Below are positions 56,053-64,000 of a stretch of DNA of 64,000 bases, piece after piece. A program made the translations under genes and the position numbers. Each line of letters begins with the position of its first letter. Positions within the stretch are counted from its first letter, which is position 1. Origin of the DNA: Rugosimonospora acidiphila (lineage in GTDB: Bacteria; Actinomycetota; Actinomycetes; Mycobacteriales; Micromonosporaceae); contig NZ_BAABJQ010000038.1 of assembly GCF_039543385.1 (NCBI RefSeq), positions 1-64,000 on the forward strand, in the 5' to 3' direction. Below the pieces are notes generated by a model. That model was given only the letters and a program-made list of their open reading frames with translations. It did no database searches and had not been told where the DNA came from.

Positions 56053-56574
56053 ATGTATCTCATTCGTGAGCGGATTTTCGATCTGGGCGACGACTTCGAC
56101 ATCACCGACGATTCCGGCCGGCTCGTCTACCACGTCGACGGCAAAGTGCTGAGCGTCCGCGACCGGCTCGTCATCGAGGATCCGTCCGGGCGCGAGGTGG
56201 CATCCGTGTATCGCCAGTTGGTGGCGCTGCGCCGCACGTACGCCATCGAAATCGGTGGCGACAAGGCCGCCGAGGTGCGCAAGAACCTGTTCACGCCGTT
56301 CCGCGACAAGTACACCATCGACATACCCGGCCCGTCCGACTTCGAGATGCGGGGGGATCTCCTGGATCACGAGTACGCCGTGGAGCGCGACGGTCGAGAG
56401 GTCGCGACGGTGTCGAAGCGCTGGTTAAGTATCCGCGACACGTACGCGGTGAACGTCGTCGAGGGCGAAGATCATCTGCTGGTCCTGGCCGCAGTCCTGG
56501 CGTTGGACCTCGCCCAGTCCCGGGCGGAGGAAGAACGCGAGCAGCGCGAGGAACGCGACCGCCAAGGCGGTTGA
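56053..56574 (+). CDS. LURP-one/tubby-like phospholipid-scramblase-fold protein
   Basis: 173 residues from ATG 56053. It shows the repeated strand pairs of the LURP1 family: YLIRERIFDLGDDFDITDD, VYHVDGKVLSVRDRLVIED, then VASVYRQLVALRRTYAIEI, FEMRGDLLDHEYAVERDGR and VATVSKRWLSIRDTYAVNV. A hydrophobic helix (LLVLAAVLALDLAQ) closes the barrel, as in tubby-like proteins. The C-terminal 20 residues are a Glu/Arg-rich tail. Bacterial members are cytoplasmic or membrane-peripheral with unknown function. Confidence 0.85.
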   Translation: MYLIRERIFDLGDDFDITDDSGRLVYHVDGKVLSVRDRLVIEDPSGREVASVYRQLVALRRTYAIEIGGDKAAEVRKNLFTPFRDKYTIDIPGPSDFEMRGDLLDHEYAVERDGREVATVSKRWLSIRDTYAVNVVEGEDHLLVLAAVLALDLAQSRAEEEREQREERDRQGG

Positions 56575-56645
56575 CCTCGAGTCCACGACGTTTACCGGCC
56601 CGCATCGCTGAAACAGTCCAGCAGGCTCCGATGCCCCTGTGTTTG

Positions 56646-56753
56646 TCAAGCGGTTCGTAGGGTGTGGTCTGCGGGGTTGAGTTGTTGGATGAGCTGGTAG
56701 GCCTCGCGGGCGATGTGGCGTTTGATGCAGCGAATGGCTTCGCAGCCGAGGTC
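56646..56753 (-). pseudogene. C-terminal relic of an IS110-like transposase
   Basis: The last 33 codons before the stop read CEAIRCIKRHIAREAYQLIQ, then QLNPADHTLRTA, resembling the C-terminal helix of IS110-family transposases (usually EAIRCLKRYIAREVY). Upstream codons do not continue the protein. It marks a deleted insertion next to the YhgE/Pip relic. Confidence 0.5.
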
Positions 56754-56969
56754 GGCCGCCCGGCCGGGCCACCACCCATCCAAACCGGCCCAGCCCGCCC
56801 CGATCCCTGCCCCGCTGGGCGGGATTTTCTTCGCTAGGCCGGGTAGGTAGCTTGCCGTTGGTGTGAGGGTGACGCTGGCCGTCTCGCTCTCGATGGTCCA
56901 GGCACTGTGGTCGCTGTTCCTCGCTGACCAGCGGCGGGTGGGCGAGTTTTTGGGAGATGACCCATTTTG

Positions 56970-57300
56970 ACGGCGGGGATGACGACGGCGCCGTAGATGT
57001 CGTCGTCGCGGAACGCCTCGGACATCTGCTCGGAAGTCATGTTGATGATCCGGATCCGGTCGGCGTCCGTTCCGGCCCGGACGGCGGTGGCGATCGCGTC
57101 GGCGGCACCGTCGAGTGCAGAGGTGCCGGAAGCGCCGGCCGGCTGCGGCTCGACCACCAGCGCCACGGGCAGCCCGCGCAGGTTCGCCGGCGGTTCGGTG
57201 ATGCCGCTGAGGTAGCACGCCGGCAGTGCCCACTGAGCAGTACGATCATGATGATCGGGAGTCGCCAGACGTCCGGGCTCCGGAACGCGTGCGCTGACAT
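56970..57300 (-). pseudogene. frameshifted fragment of a YhgE/Pip-type membrane protein
   Basis: From ATG 57300 (GAGG upstream, 9 nt after the DUF4188 stop) the frame reads an N-terminal membrane helix (WRLPIIMIVLLSG). Near 57230 the homologous reading moves to another frame: ACYLSGITEPPANLRGLPVA, then LVVEPQPAG, then IRIINMTSEQMSEAFRDDDI and YGAVVIPA. That order fits the start of YhgE/Pip (phage-infection-like) proteins. It stops after about 100 residues, where the IS relic region begins. It was probably the third gene of the MFS-DUF4188 operon. Confidence 0.55.
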
Positions 57301-57309
57301 GGTGCGTCC

Positions 57310-57834
57310 TCAGCGCTGGCCGGCGCCGGGAGTGTAGAGCTCCTCCTCGGTGACGACGGGGGCGACGATGTCCTCGGGGCGCCCGACTCGCGCGGCCGAG
57401 CCGAACATGGGGCCGCGGGCCGGCTGTACGGGGGCGAAGGCGGCGAAGCCCCGCTGCTTGGGGATGTCGTCATAGACCGCCTCCATCCCGCCGCGCAGCA
57501 GGTAGGTCTCGTGCCAGAAGCCGGTGCCGCCGCTGTCGCGCAGGAAGTTGCGCCACCAGCGCCGGTGCGGTTCGGACCGTGCCCACGACAGCAGGGAGGG
57601 AAGATCCCGCCAGTATTGGCGGATGCCGACGTGCATGGGGAACAGCGACCAGAGCAGCGACTCGTGGTGCAGCAGGCCCTCAGGTGTCTCGCTGGCGGAC
57701 TGGCCGATCTGGGGGCCGTAGCCCATCAGCGTCCGCAGGCCGTAGAGCCGGTTGACGCGCATGCCGAGGTACACGACCACGAGGTCGGGGTAGGGCGACA
57801 GATCGACGGTCTGCCGGTTGACGCGAGTGGGCAT
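57310..57834 (-). CDS. DUF4188 (monooxygenase-like) protein
   Basis: 174 residues. Its ATG shares a base with the MFS stop codon (TAATG), so it is translationally coupled. It has the DUF4188 pattern: LVVVYLGMRVNRLYGLRTLM, HHESLLWSLFPMHVGIRQYW and WARSEPHRRWWRNFLRDSGG, with GFWHETYLLRGGMEAVYDD near the end. The family is annotated as monooxygenase-like (phenylacetaldoxime-dehydratase-like dimeric alpha/beta barrel) and carries a His in HETY. Substrate unknown; pairing with an efflux pump suggests modification and export of a toxic small molecule. Confidence 0.85.
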   Translation of the reverse strand: MPTRVNRQTVDLSPYPDLVVVYLGMRVNRLYGLRTLMGYGPQIGQSASETPEGLLHHESLLWSLFPMHVGIRQYWRDLPSLLSWARSEPHRRWWRNFLRDSGGTGFWHETYLLRGGMEAVYDDIPKQRGFAAFAPVQPARGPMFGSAARVGRPEDIVAPVVTEEELYTPGAGQR

Positions 57835-59051
57835 TAGGGTCTCCTTGAGAAGGCTGCGGTGTACAGGGCCAGGCCGCCGGTGGTGAGGATGAAGCCCGCC
57901 CAGACGGTGGACAGGGGTCCCCAGCCCGCGTCGATGGTGAGGGCACCACCGATCGCGCCGAAGGCGTTGGCGAGGTTGAGGGCGGCGAGGTTGAGCGCCC
58001 CCATGAGCGTCGGGGCGTCCGGCGCCAGCCTCGTCAGCCGGACCTGAATGGTGGGGATCGCGGCCATCATGGTGGCACCGACGCCGAACAGGCAGGGCAT
58101 CAGGAGCAACAGGTCGTCACCGGCGACGCCGATCAGGGCCAGGAACACCAGCACACCGCCGTAGCCGCCGATGAGGCCTCGGTGCTCGTACCGGTCGGCC
58201 AGGCGGCCGCCGAGCTGGTTGCCGGCCGCCATGCCGAGGCCGAAGACGGCCAGCGCGACCGGGATGAGGGAGGCATCGCGGCGCGCGGCGTCGGTGATGA
58301 ACGGGCCGATGAACGTGTACACGGCGAAGATGCTGGAGATGCCGAGCGCGGCGACGGCGACCATCAGCCAGACGCTGCCCCGGCGCAGCGCCCCGAGCTC
58401 TTCGGTGATGGAGCTGCCGTGCAAATCCCGGGTCCGCGGCAGCCAGGCCACGAGGGCGAGGCCGGCCAGCAGGCCGAGAGCGACCACCGTCCAGTACATG
58501 GCGCGCCAGCCGGCGTGCTGGCCGACGAAGGTGCCCAGCGGCGACCCGACGACGGTGGCGACGGTCAGTCCGCTCATCACGGTGGCGAACGCCTTGCCAC
58601 CCCGGCCGGGGCCGTACACGTACGCGGCGACGACGGCCCCGGCGCCGAAGAACGCACCCTGGACGCTGCCGGCAAGGAACCGGAACACGACCAGCAGCGT
58701 GACGTCCGGGGCCACCGCGGACAACCCGTTGCCGGTCAGGAACAACGCGACCAGGCCGAGCAGCAGGGTGCGCCGGTTGACCCGGGCGGCGAACAGGGTG
58801 ATCGCCGGCGAACCGACGACCACCCCGAGCGCGTATGCGGTAACCGCGTGGGTGGCGACCGGGACGGGCACGCCGAGGTCTGTCGCGAACAGCTGGATGA
58901 TGCCGTTACTGCCGAACTCGCCGGTCCCGATCGCGAACGTGCCCAGCGCCAGGGCGAGCAGCGCGAGCGCCGGGTTGCGGATCGGCGAGGTGGCGACGGT
59001 GTGCCGGACCTCTTCGGCGACGCACTGTCCTTCAAGGGCACGGTGATGCAC
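57834..59051 (-). CDS. MFS (DHA1-type) transporter
   Basis: 405 residues from GTG 59051, with AAGGA about 7 nt upstream. Twelve helices can be traced. Early motif GEFGSNGIIQLFATDLGV and the loop 2-3 region LFAARVNRRTLLLGLVALF are typical of the AraJ/DHA1 drug-proton antiporters. Helix 5 contains VVGSPLGTFVGQHAGWRAMY, the antiporter motif C region. It is in one operon with DUF4188 and the decayed YhgE/Pip gene, which points to export of a small toxic compound. The divergent or upstream alpha/beta hydrolase gene lies 28 nt away, so they may share a transcript. Confidence 0.92.
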   Translation of the reverse strand: MHHRALEGQCVAEEVRHTVATSPIRNPALALLALALGTFAIGTGEFGSNGIIQLFATDLGVPVPVATHAVTAYALGVVVGSPAITLFAARVNRRTLLLGLVALFLTGNGLSAVAPDVTLLVVFRFLAGSVQGAFFGAGAVVAAYVYGPGRGGKAFATVMSGLTVATVVGSPLGTFVGQHAGWRAMYWTVVALGLLAGLALVAWLPRTRDLHGSSITEELGALRRGSVWLMVAVAALGISSIFAVYTFIGPFITDAARRDASLIPVALAVFGLGMAAGNQLGGRLADRYEHRGLIGGYGGVLVFLALIGVAGDDLLLLMPCLFGVGATMMAAIPTIQVRLTRLAPDAPTLMGALNLAALNLANAFGAIGGALTIDAGWGPLSTVWAGFILTTGGLALYTAAFSRRP

Positions 59052-59079
59052 GGTCGTCCTTGTCAGTCGGAGGGACGGC

Positions 59080-59880
59080 TCAGCACGCGGCGCGCGCGAT
59101 GATGTCGGCCGCCGCGGCCGGTTGGGAGATCATCGCGACGTGTGATGCGCTGACTTCGCGGACCTGGGACCCGGCGCGCTGCGCCATGAACCGCTGCGCC
59201 GCGGCCGGTAGGACCTGGTCGTTGCGGGCTACCAGGTACCAGGAGGGGATCGTCCGCCATGCCGGGGCGCTGGACGGCTCGCCGAGGGTGCGGGCGTCGG
59301 CGGGCCGCTGGCCGGCCCACATCAGGTCGGTGGTGGCCCGCGGCACGTCACCGGCGAACACGTCGTGAAAGGCGTCCTTCTTGATGTAGCCGTCGACGAG
59401 CCCCTCACCGTAGGGGCGGAAGTCCAGCGCCGTCTCGTTGAGCCTGCTGCCCGGGTACTTCGTCTGCAGGCCCAGCAGCGTGTCGTTGACGTCCGGGGCG
59501 AACGCGGCCACGTAGACCAGGGCCTTGACGTTGGCGTTGCCGGTCGCCGCGTTGGTGATGACCATGCCGCCGTAGGAGTGCGCGGCGAGCACCACCGGCC
59601 CGCTGATGGTGGCCAGGACGCTGGCCAGGTAGGCCGAGTCGGCCGACACGCTGCGCAGCGGGTTCGCCGGCGCGATCACCGGGTACCCCTCGCGGAGGAG
59701 CCGGGTGGCCACCGCGTTCCAGCCGGAGGCATCGGCGAAGGCGCCGTGGACGAGGACCACGGTCGGCTTGGGTTTGCGGGCGGACGAGGCGGTTGCGGAG
59801 GTTGTGGAGGCGGTGGCCAGGAAGGCGCCGGCCGCCACAGCGGCGGTTCCGGCGAGTACGGTGCGACGAGTCGTTGTCAT
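59080..59880 (-). CDS. secreted alpha/beta hydrolase (Tat-type signal)
   Basis: 266 residues from ATG 59880. The N-terminus TTTRRTVLAGTAAVAAGAF carries twin arginines and a hydrophobic stretch, and a cleavage site in the SATASSA region is likely. The hydrolase core has an oxyanion motif VLVHGAFADASGWN, nucleophile elbow AAHSYGGMV (Ser at about 102), acid in VARNDQVLP and catalytic His in SASHVAMISQP. It belongs to the non-haem-peroxidase-like/salicylate-esterase-like group. It is 28 nt upstream of the MFS gene, and a large nested dyad lies just before it. Confidence 0.9.
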   Translation of the reverse strand: MTTTRRTVLAGTAAVAAGAFLATASTTSATASSARKPKPTVVLVHGAFADASGWNAVATRLLREGYPVIAPANPLRSVSADSAYLASVLATISGPVVLAAHSYGGMVITNAATGNANVKALVYVAAFAPDVNDTLLGLQTKYPGSRLNETALDFRPYGEGLVDGYIKKDAFHDVFAGDVPRATTDLMWAGQRPADARTLGEPSSAPAWRTIPSWYLVARNDQVLPAAAQRFMAQRAGSQVREVSASHVAMISQPAAAADIIARAAC

Positions 59881-59901
59881 GGCTGGGAAACGTAGGGACC
59901 G

Positions 59902-59946
59902 GCACTTGACGGTGACTGAACGGAAGATTCATTTGCGGTCAAGTGC
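59902..59946. promoter_or_regulatory. nested dyad upstream of the hydrolase-MFS operon
   Basis: GCACTTGAC (59902-59910) and GTCAAGTGC (59938-59946) are perfect inverted repeats. Inside them TGAA (59917-59920) and TTCA (59928-59931) form a second dyad with the same centre (59924). Half-sites 36 bp apart fall on the same face of the helix, as expected for a dimer of dimers or two bound dimers. It lies 22 bp before the hydrolase start. No regulator gene is adjacent. Confidence 0.55.
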
Positions 59947-60055
59947 GCCGCCCTAGCTTGCCGGCATGAAGCATGCGAGCCGCGGCACCGCCGCCCGATG
60001 GGGTTTCTGAACCCATGTCGTCTACTACGTCGCCGCCAACCTGGTCCAGATACTG

Positions 60056-60430
60056 GTGTGGTGGCGGCTGGCGGCTGCGAACCCGGCGGTCGACGTGGTG
60101 CACGGCGACGCGACGTTTCTGGCCGACGTGCTGGCCCAGCGTGAACTCGGTCACGCCGATGTCGTGGTCAGTGGCCTGCCCTGGGCGGCGTTCGGGCCGG
60201 ACCAGCAGCGGGCGGTACTGTCCGCGGTCGTCGCCGCGCTGCCGCCGCACGGCGTGTTCACCACCTTCGCGTACGTGCATGCCCGGTGGGCGCCGTCGGC
60301 GCGTCGGCTGGTGCGCTCGCTGCGGGCGCGGTTTGACGAGGTGGCAGTCAGCCGGACGGTCTGGGGGAACTTGCCGCCGGCACTGGTGTACGCGTGCCGG
60401 CGTCCATATCTCGCGGCCGGGCCACGGTGA
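60056..60430 (+). pseudogene. truncated class I SAM-methyltransferase
   Basis: From GTG 60056 (in-frame stop at 60008) to 60430 the translation keeps the later part of a phospholipid N-methyltransferase-like enzyme: DVVVSGLPWAAFGPDQQRAV, HGVFTTFAYVHARW and VWGNLPPALVYACRRP. The SAM-binding GxGxG motif at the start of the domain is missing. Residues before it (HVVYYVAANLVQILVWW) look like part of an unrelated 2TM membrane protein, so this is a fusion of remnants and unlikely to be functional. Confidence 0.5.
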
Positions 60431-60460
60431 GGAATCCGCGGACCGGGCCGACGCGCCGGG

Positions 60461-63400
60461 TCATGCTCCGCTGATCAGCGCCTCGGCGCGGCGCGCGAAC
60501 AGGTGCGCGCCGCGGGCGTCCGACAACGCCCGGGCCCGTTCGGCGGCGGCCCGTACCTCGTCGGCGGGCGCGCCGCCGGCCGCCAGCAGGCGGGCTCGCA
60601 GGAGCAGCAGCAGGCCCTCGGCGTACCGTTCGCCGTGGGTGTCGAGCGCGTGCTCGGCGCGGTCGAGGGCGGTCGCGGCGAGGTCCGGGCGGCCGGCGGC
60701 GAGCCACATCTCTGCGATCAGCCCGCTCCATGCGGCCAGTCCGGTTACCGGCGGGTCGAGCAGGTGGGTGGTGAGCACGGCCTCGGCTTCGGTGGCCGCC
60801 GCGGCCGCGTCGTGGCCGGTCACGGCGCGCGCCCAGCACCGGTTCACGCGGGCGAAGGCCCCGAAGAACCGGAACGAGAAGCCGGCGTCCTCGGCGATGC
60901 CGCGTTCGGCGGTCCGCAACGCCCAATCCGGGTCACCGGCGAGGGCGGCGAGCGTCGACGCGAAGCCGGCCCACAGGGTGATGGTGTAGGGATCGTCGCC
61001 GGCGGCTTCCATGGTGTCCAGGACCGTCCGGGCAGCGTCGAGGTCACCGTGCAGGGCGAAGATCTTGGCGCGCAGGCCGGCCATGATCAGATGTAGTTCG
61101 CGGTGCAGCGAGTAGTGAGTGTACCCGTCGATATCCTCGAGGAGCGTGCGGTCGGACCGGCGCTGATAGTCGTACGCCTCGCCGAGGTTGCCGATGGACC
61201 ACTGGTAAATCGCCCACATGTGCAAGCCGTAGGCGCGCATGGTCGGATCGGCCGAGACGGTGGTCTGCGCCAGAAACTGGCGGGCCAGCCGGCCGGCGCG
61301 GTCCAGCTGCAGACCTTGGCAGGACAGTGCGAACCGGGAGATCAGGAAGTTGACGGCGACCTCCGCCTGGCCGAGCTCGCGGGCCAGGTGCTCGGCGCGC
61401 TCCAGGAGGTCGTTCGTCGACTCCGCGTAGCCGGATCGACGAACAACCGCGGTGAGCAGCGACAGCGCGGCCAGTTCGAGCTCGGCCTGACCAGCGGTCC
61501 GGGCGACCTGCGCCGCCGAGTGCAGGTGCTGCGCGGCGGCGTCGAAGGCGGACTTGGACGCCGCCTGCCAGCCGGCGCGGATCAGCGCGTCGGCGGTCCG
61601 GGCCGGGTCGGCGAGCGGACCAGCGGCCCAGAGGTGATGCGCGAGGCGTTCGGCGACCGATTCGACCCTGGTGTCGGTGGCCGCCAGAGCGTCGGCGATG
61701 CGGAGGTGCAGCTGGATCTTGCGGTGGGGTGACAGCGCGGTGACGACCGACTCGCGGGCCAGGTCGTGGGAGAACTGCACGACGAGGGAATGGCCCTGGG
61801 CCGGCCGGAGCAGGCCCAGCTGCTCGGCCGGCTCGATGCGCTCGAGCAGGGTCTGCCCGTCCGTGGCGGTCACGCGGCAGAGCAGGTTGAAGTCGACGTC
61901 GCCGCCGATGACCGCGGCGGCCTGCAGCAGGTCGCGAGCATCGTCGTCGAGGCGGGAGACGCGGTCATGGACGACGTCTCGCACGGTCGACGGTACGGCG
62001 GTGACCGCCTCGCCGACCGCGAGCAACCGAACCAGTTCCTGGACGAAGAACGGGTTGCCGGCGGTGCGGGCGTGGATGCCGATAGTCACATCGCCGCCTA
62101 GGTCGCTGCCGATCTCGCGGCGCACCAGTTCGGCGACGTCGGCGGCGGGCAGCGGGCCGAGCCGAATCCGGCGGTGACCCGGGACCCGGCTGACGGCGGC
62201 GAGCATCCGCAGCAGCTGCGCATCGGGGACCGGGGCGCGGTCGCGCAGCGTGCCGATCAGCGCGACGCCGTCAGGCAGCCGGGCGGCCAGGTGACCGAAC
62301 AGCTGGAGGGAGGCAAGGTCGGCCCACTGCAAGTCGTCGATGACCAGCAGCACCGGCTGCTTGGCGGCGACCTCTCGGAGTACGTTCACCGCCGCCTCGA
62401 AGAGCCGGAACTGGCGGCCGAAGTCGGACAGCGACGGTGTCGTCTGCGCGCCGTCCGCTGACACGACCAGCCGACCGAGCTCACCGTCGAGCCACTCCCG
62501 GCGAACGGCCGGGGGCAGAGCGCCGAGGACCGCGTCGACCGCGCGTATCCACGGCCACATCGCCGGCGCGCCGGAGCCCTCCAGGCAGTGGCCCCAGACG
62601 ACGAGCGCTCCCTCGCCGCCGGCGTTGCCGACCGCCTCGTCGACCAGTCGTGTCTTGCCGACGCCCGGCTCCCCTTCGACCAGGACGAGTCCGGTGCCAC
62701 CGGCCAGGGCGGACTGCACGGCCCGGCGTAGCACCGCGAGCTCGCCGGCCCGGCCGATCAGTCCGCCACCGGCCGGCCGGTCTGCCGCGGCCGGTTCGGC
62801 GCGGACGTGGTGGGCCGCCTGCAGGACCGGTCCAGGGTCGAGGCCGAAGTCGTCGGCGAGTCGGGCGCGGATGTCGTCATAGGCCGCGTCCGCCTCGGCG
62901 CCCCGCCCTGCTGCGGCCAGTAGCGAGACGAGGGCAGCGTGAATCGGCTCGTGAAGTGGCTTCATGGCCGCCGCCAGCCGCAGCGGGGCCAGGAGGCGAT
63001 CCGGCTCGCCGAGAGCGACCGCGAGGTCGGCGGCCCGGGTGCAGGCGCTGAAGAACTCTTCGTCGAGCGCGCCGAACAGGAAGGTCGCCCGCGGCCCCGC
63101 GGGCAGGCCCTGGCCGACCGGTCCGCGCCACAAGCCCAAGGCCTGCGCATACAGATTGAGGGACGGTTCACCGGCGAGTTCCCGGGCCCGGTGCACCAGA
63201 TCACGGAACTCGGTGAGATCCACCGTCATGACCGGCGCGTCGAACAGGTAGCTGTTGCCGCGCCGCTGCAGGTATGACCCGGTTTCCCGGGCCAGCAGAG
63301 AAGGCTCCAACAGCCGCCGCACCGCGCCCACATACTTTTGGACGATGTTGAGCGCGCTGGGCGGCACATCGCCCTCCCAGAGCACGTCAATCAGTTCGTC

Positions 63401-63532
63401 CGTGCTGATCGGTCGCCCGGCCCGGGCGACGAGCACCGCGAGCAGGAAAGTCTGTTGCCGAGGGCCGGTGTCCACGACGACGCCGTCGTGCTGCAGACGT
63501 AGCCGGCCCAGGATGTCGACGCGAAGCAACAC
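60461..63532 (-). CDS. SARP-type BTAD / AAA ATPase / TPR transcriptional regulator
   Basis: 1023 residues from GTG 63532. Residues from about 1 to 90 form an OmpR-like winged helix (ILGRLRLQHDGVVVDTGPRQ; helix ISTDELIDVLWEGDVPPSAL). The BTAD helical domain covers about 95-245 and ends FGLDPGPVLQ. The ATPase has Walker A VEGEPGVGKTRLVDEAV (about 281-297) and Walker B LLVIDDLQWADLASL (about 394-408). The remainder is TPR-like helical repeats (about 620-1020). SARP regulators activate secondary-metabolite clusters, and the ATP switch is like AfsR. No biosynthetic cluster is visible within the window. Confidence 0.93.
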   Translation of the reverse strand: MLLRVDILGRLRLQHDGVVVDTGPRQQTFLLAVLVARAGRPISTDELIDVLWEGDVPPSALNIVQKYVGAVRRLLEPSLLARETGSYLQRRGNSYLFDAPVMTVDLTEFRDLVHRARELAGEPSLNLYAQALGLWRGPVGQGLPAGPRATFLFGALDEEFFSACTRAADLAVALGEPDRLLAPLRLAAAMKPLHEPIHAALVSLLAAAGRGAEADAAYDDIRARLADDFGLDPGPVLQAAHHVRAEPAAADRPAGGGLIGRAGELAVLRRAVQSALAGGTGLVLVEGEPGVGKTRLVDEAVGNAGGEGALVVWGHCLEGSGAPAMWPWIRAVDAVLGALPPAVRREWLDGELGRLVVSADGAQTTPSLSDFGRQFRLFEAAVNVLREVAAKQPVLLVIDDLQWADLASLQLFGHLAARLPDGVALIGTLRDRAPVPDAQLLRMLAAVSRVPGHRRIRLGPLPAADVAELVRREIGSDLGGDVTIGIHARTAGNPFFVQELVRLLAVGEAVTAVPSTVRDVVHDRVSRLDDDARDLLQAAAVIGGDVDFNLLCRVTATDGQTLLERIEPAEQLGLLRPAQGHSLVVQFSHDLARESVVTALSPHRKIQLHLRIADALAATDTRVESVAERLAHHLWAAGPLADPARTADALIRAGWQAASKSAFDAAAQHLHSAAQVARTAGQAELELAALSLLTAVVRRSGYAESTNDLLERAEHLARELGQAEVAVNFLISRFALSCQGLQLDRAGRLARQFLAQTTVSADPTMRAYGLHMWAIYQWSIGNLGEAYDYQRRSDRTLLEDIDGYTHYSLHRELHLIMAGLRAKIFALHGDLDAARTVLDTMEAAGDDPYTITLWAGFASTLAALAGDPDWALRTAERGIAEDAGFSFRFFGAFARVNRCWARAVTGHDAAAAATEAEAVLTTHLLDPPVTGLAAWSGLIAEMWLAAGRPDLAATALDRAEHALDTHGERYAEGLLLLLRARLLAAGGAPADEVRAAAERARALSDARGAHLFARRAEALISGA

Positions 63533-63914
63533 CTCGCCTTTCTTCGTAGAGGCAACATTCTATTGGGCCGCTTGACCGGCCCACACCGTCTTCAGATGCC
63601 GATCTGCTGGTTGCCGTGCTTGCCTCCGCATGACCAGTGATGTCGCTGTTGGCGCGATGTGTGCCTACCCGTTTCGTCGGTAACACGATCGCCCTTCACG
63701 CCGCGCGCTCCGCGAGCGACCACACGATCCGGTGCCGCGCCGTCCGGAAACGCTCTGGTCCACGTGTGCATGATCAGCAACACCTGTGACAACAGGAGGT
63801 AATGGATGCCCAGCGGCAGCGGACGGCGGCCCGGCGCCGGTGGCGCTGGGGACATCCACGGCCGAGAGGGAGCGCTAGTCTGGCACCGACATCTTCTCGT
63901 CGAAGAGGACTCGA
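63533..63914. other. 382-bp intergenic region between SARP regulator and the last gene
   Basis: No complete gene. A perfect Shine-Dalgarno AGGAGG at 63794-63799 is followed by ATG 63802 and ATG 63806, both open to the window end but with unnatural composition, so I prefer the ATG at 63915. A TAGTCT box at 63876-63881 may be the -10 of that gene. Confidence 0.4.
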
Positions 63915-64000
63915 ATGGCCGAATCCTCCCTCCCCCGACCGAACGCCGGAACCGAACCGTCGCTCGTCGCTGCGCGCGGTGCCGCCACGCTGGTCGACCC
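63915..64000 (+). CDS. 5' end of an unidentified gene
   Basis: ATG 63915 follows AGAGGA with a 5-6-nt spacer and a TAGTCT -10-like box 34 nt upstream. The 28 visible residues (MAESSLPRPNAGTEPSLVAA, then RGAATLVD) look like the start of a soluble protein without a signal peptide. The family cannot be named from this fragment. A competing start with a stronger ribosome site exists at 63802-63806 in other frames. Confidence 0.4.
   Translation, partial: MAESSLPRPNAGTEPSLVAARGAATLVD

Overview
The window comes from a high-GC actinobacterium. Supporting signs are many GTG/TTG starts with GGAGG-type ribosome sites, 4-nt ATGA/GTGA gene overlaps, an MoxR/DUF58/transglutaminase/fibronectin operon, a SARP-type regulator and a tRNA without an encoded CCA. 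A Micromonosporaceae-like host is plausible, but the sequence alone does not settle it.

Region 1 (1-17.2 kb) is ordinary chromosome. It holds a partial membrane protein, a NarL/DesK-type two-component pair, an aminoglycoside-phosphotransferase-fold protein, two hypothetical proteins, a monooxygenase-truncated-haemoglobin fusion divergent from its TetR regulator, a VOC protein, a MerR/TipA regulator, a minus-strand operon (fibronectin III surface protein, MoxR ATPase, DUF58, transglutaminase-fold membrane protein whose catalytic Cys and His are replaced), a TPR-fibronectin membrane protein and an SDR.

Region 2 (17.2-45.4 kb) is a genomic island of about 28 kb integrated at the 3' end of tRNA-Leu(GAG). 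A 30-bp direct repeat (28/30 identical) marks attL inside the tRNA and attR at 45.4 kb, and a tyrosine recombinase lies just inside attL. Nearly all the cargo looks like DNA-conflict (defence) machinery. A 132-bp divergent control region at 25.6 kb separates two operons. The leftward operon encodes a DUF4352 lipoprotein, an SMC/RloC-like ATPase with a CxxC hook and a C-terminal R-x3-E...H helical domain, a small protein with the same R-x3-E...H signature, a stand-alone copy of the DUF4145 domain normally found at the N-terminus of HsdR, and a large degenerate P-loop protein. The rightward operon encodes an HTH-pseudomethyltransferase-TRD protein, HsdM, HsdS, HsdR, a soluble Ser/Thr kinase with TPRs and a DUF262-HNH-RAMA (GmrSD-like) nuclease. 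Beyond these lie a type IIG restriction-modification enzyme and a third module: an adapter-like protein, a small protein, DUF6879, an NB-ARC/TPR STAND ATPase and a GNAT. A short motif (GDVSG-VVQA-DVHGG) links the adapter and the STAND protein. The best candidate for an undescribed system is the 11-gene divergent block, in which type I restriction is wrapped in HEPN-like, kinase and modification-reader genes.

Region 3 (45.4-64 kb) begins with an insertion sequence with 19-bp perfect inverted ends sitting just outside attR. It continues with a LuxR-type two-component system divergent from a MacB-like ABC exporter, with an 18-bp palindrome between them; a MarR-controlled operon (SDR, membrane protein, SGNH remnant, NAD(P)-binding protein); a decayed stretch with transketolase, IS110 and YhgE/Pip relics; a DUF4188-MFS operon; an alpha/beta hydrolase with a nested dyad operator; a methyltransferase remnant; a 1023-residue SARP/ATPase regulator; and the start of one further gene.
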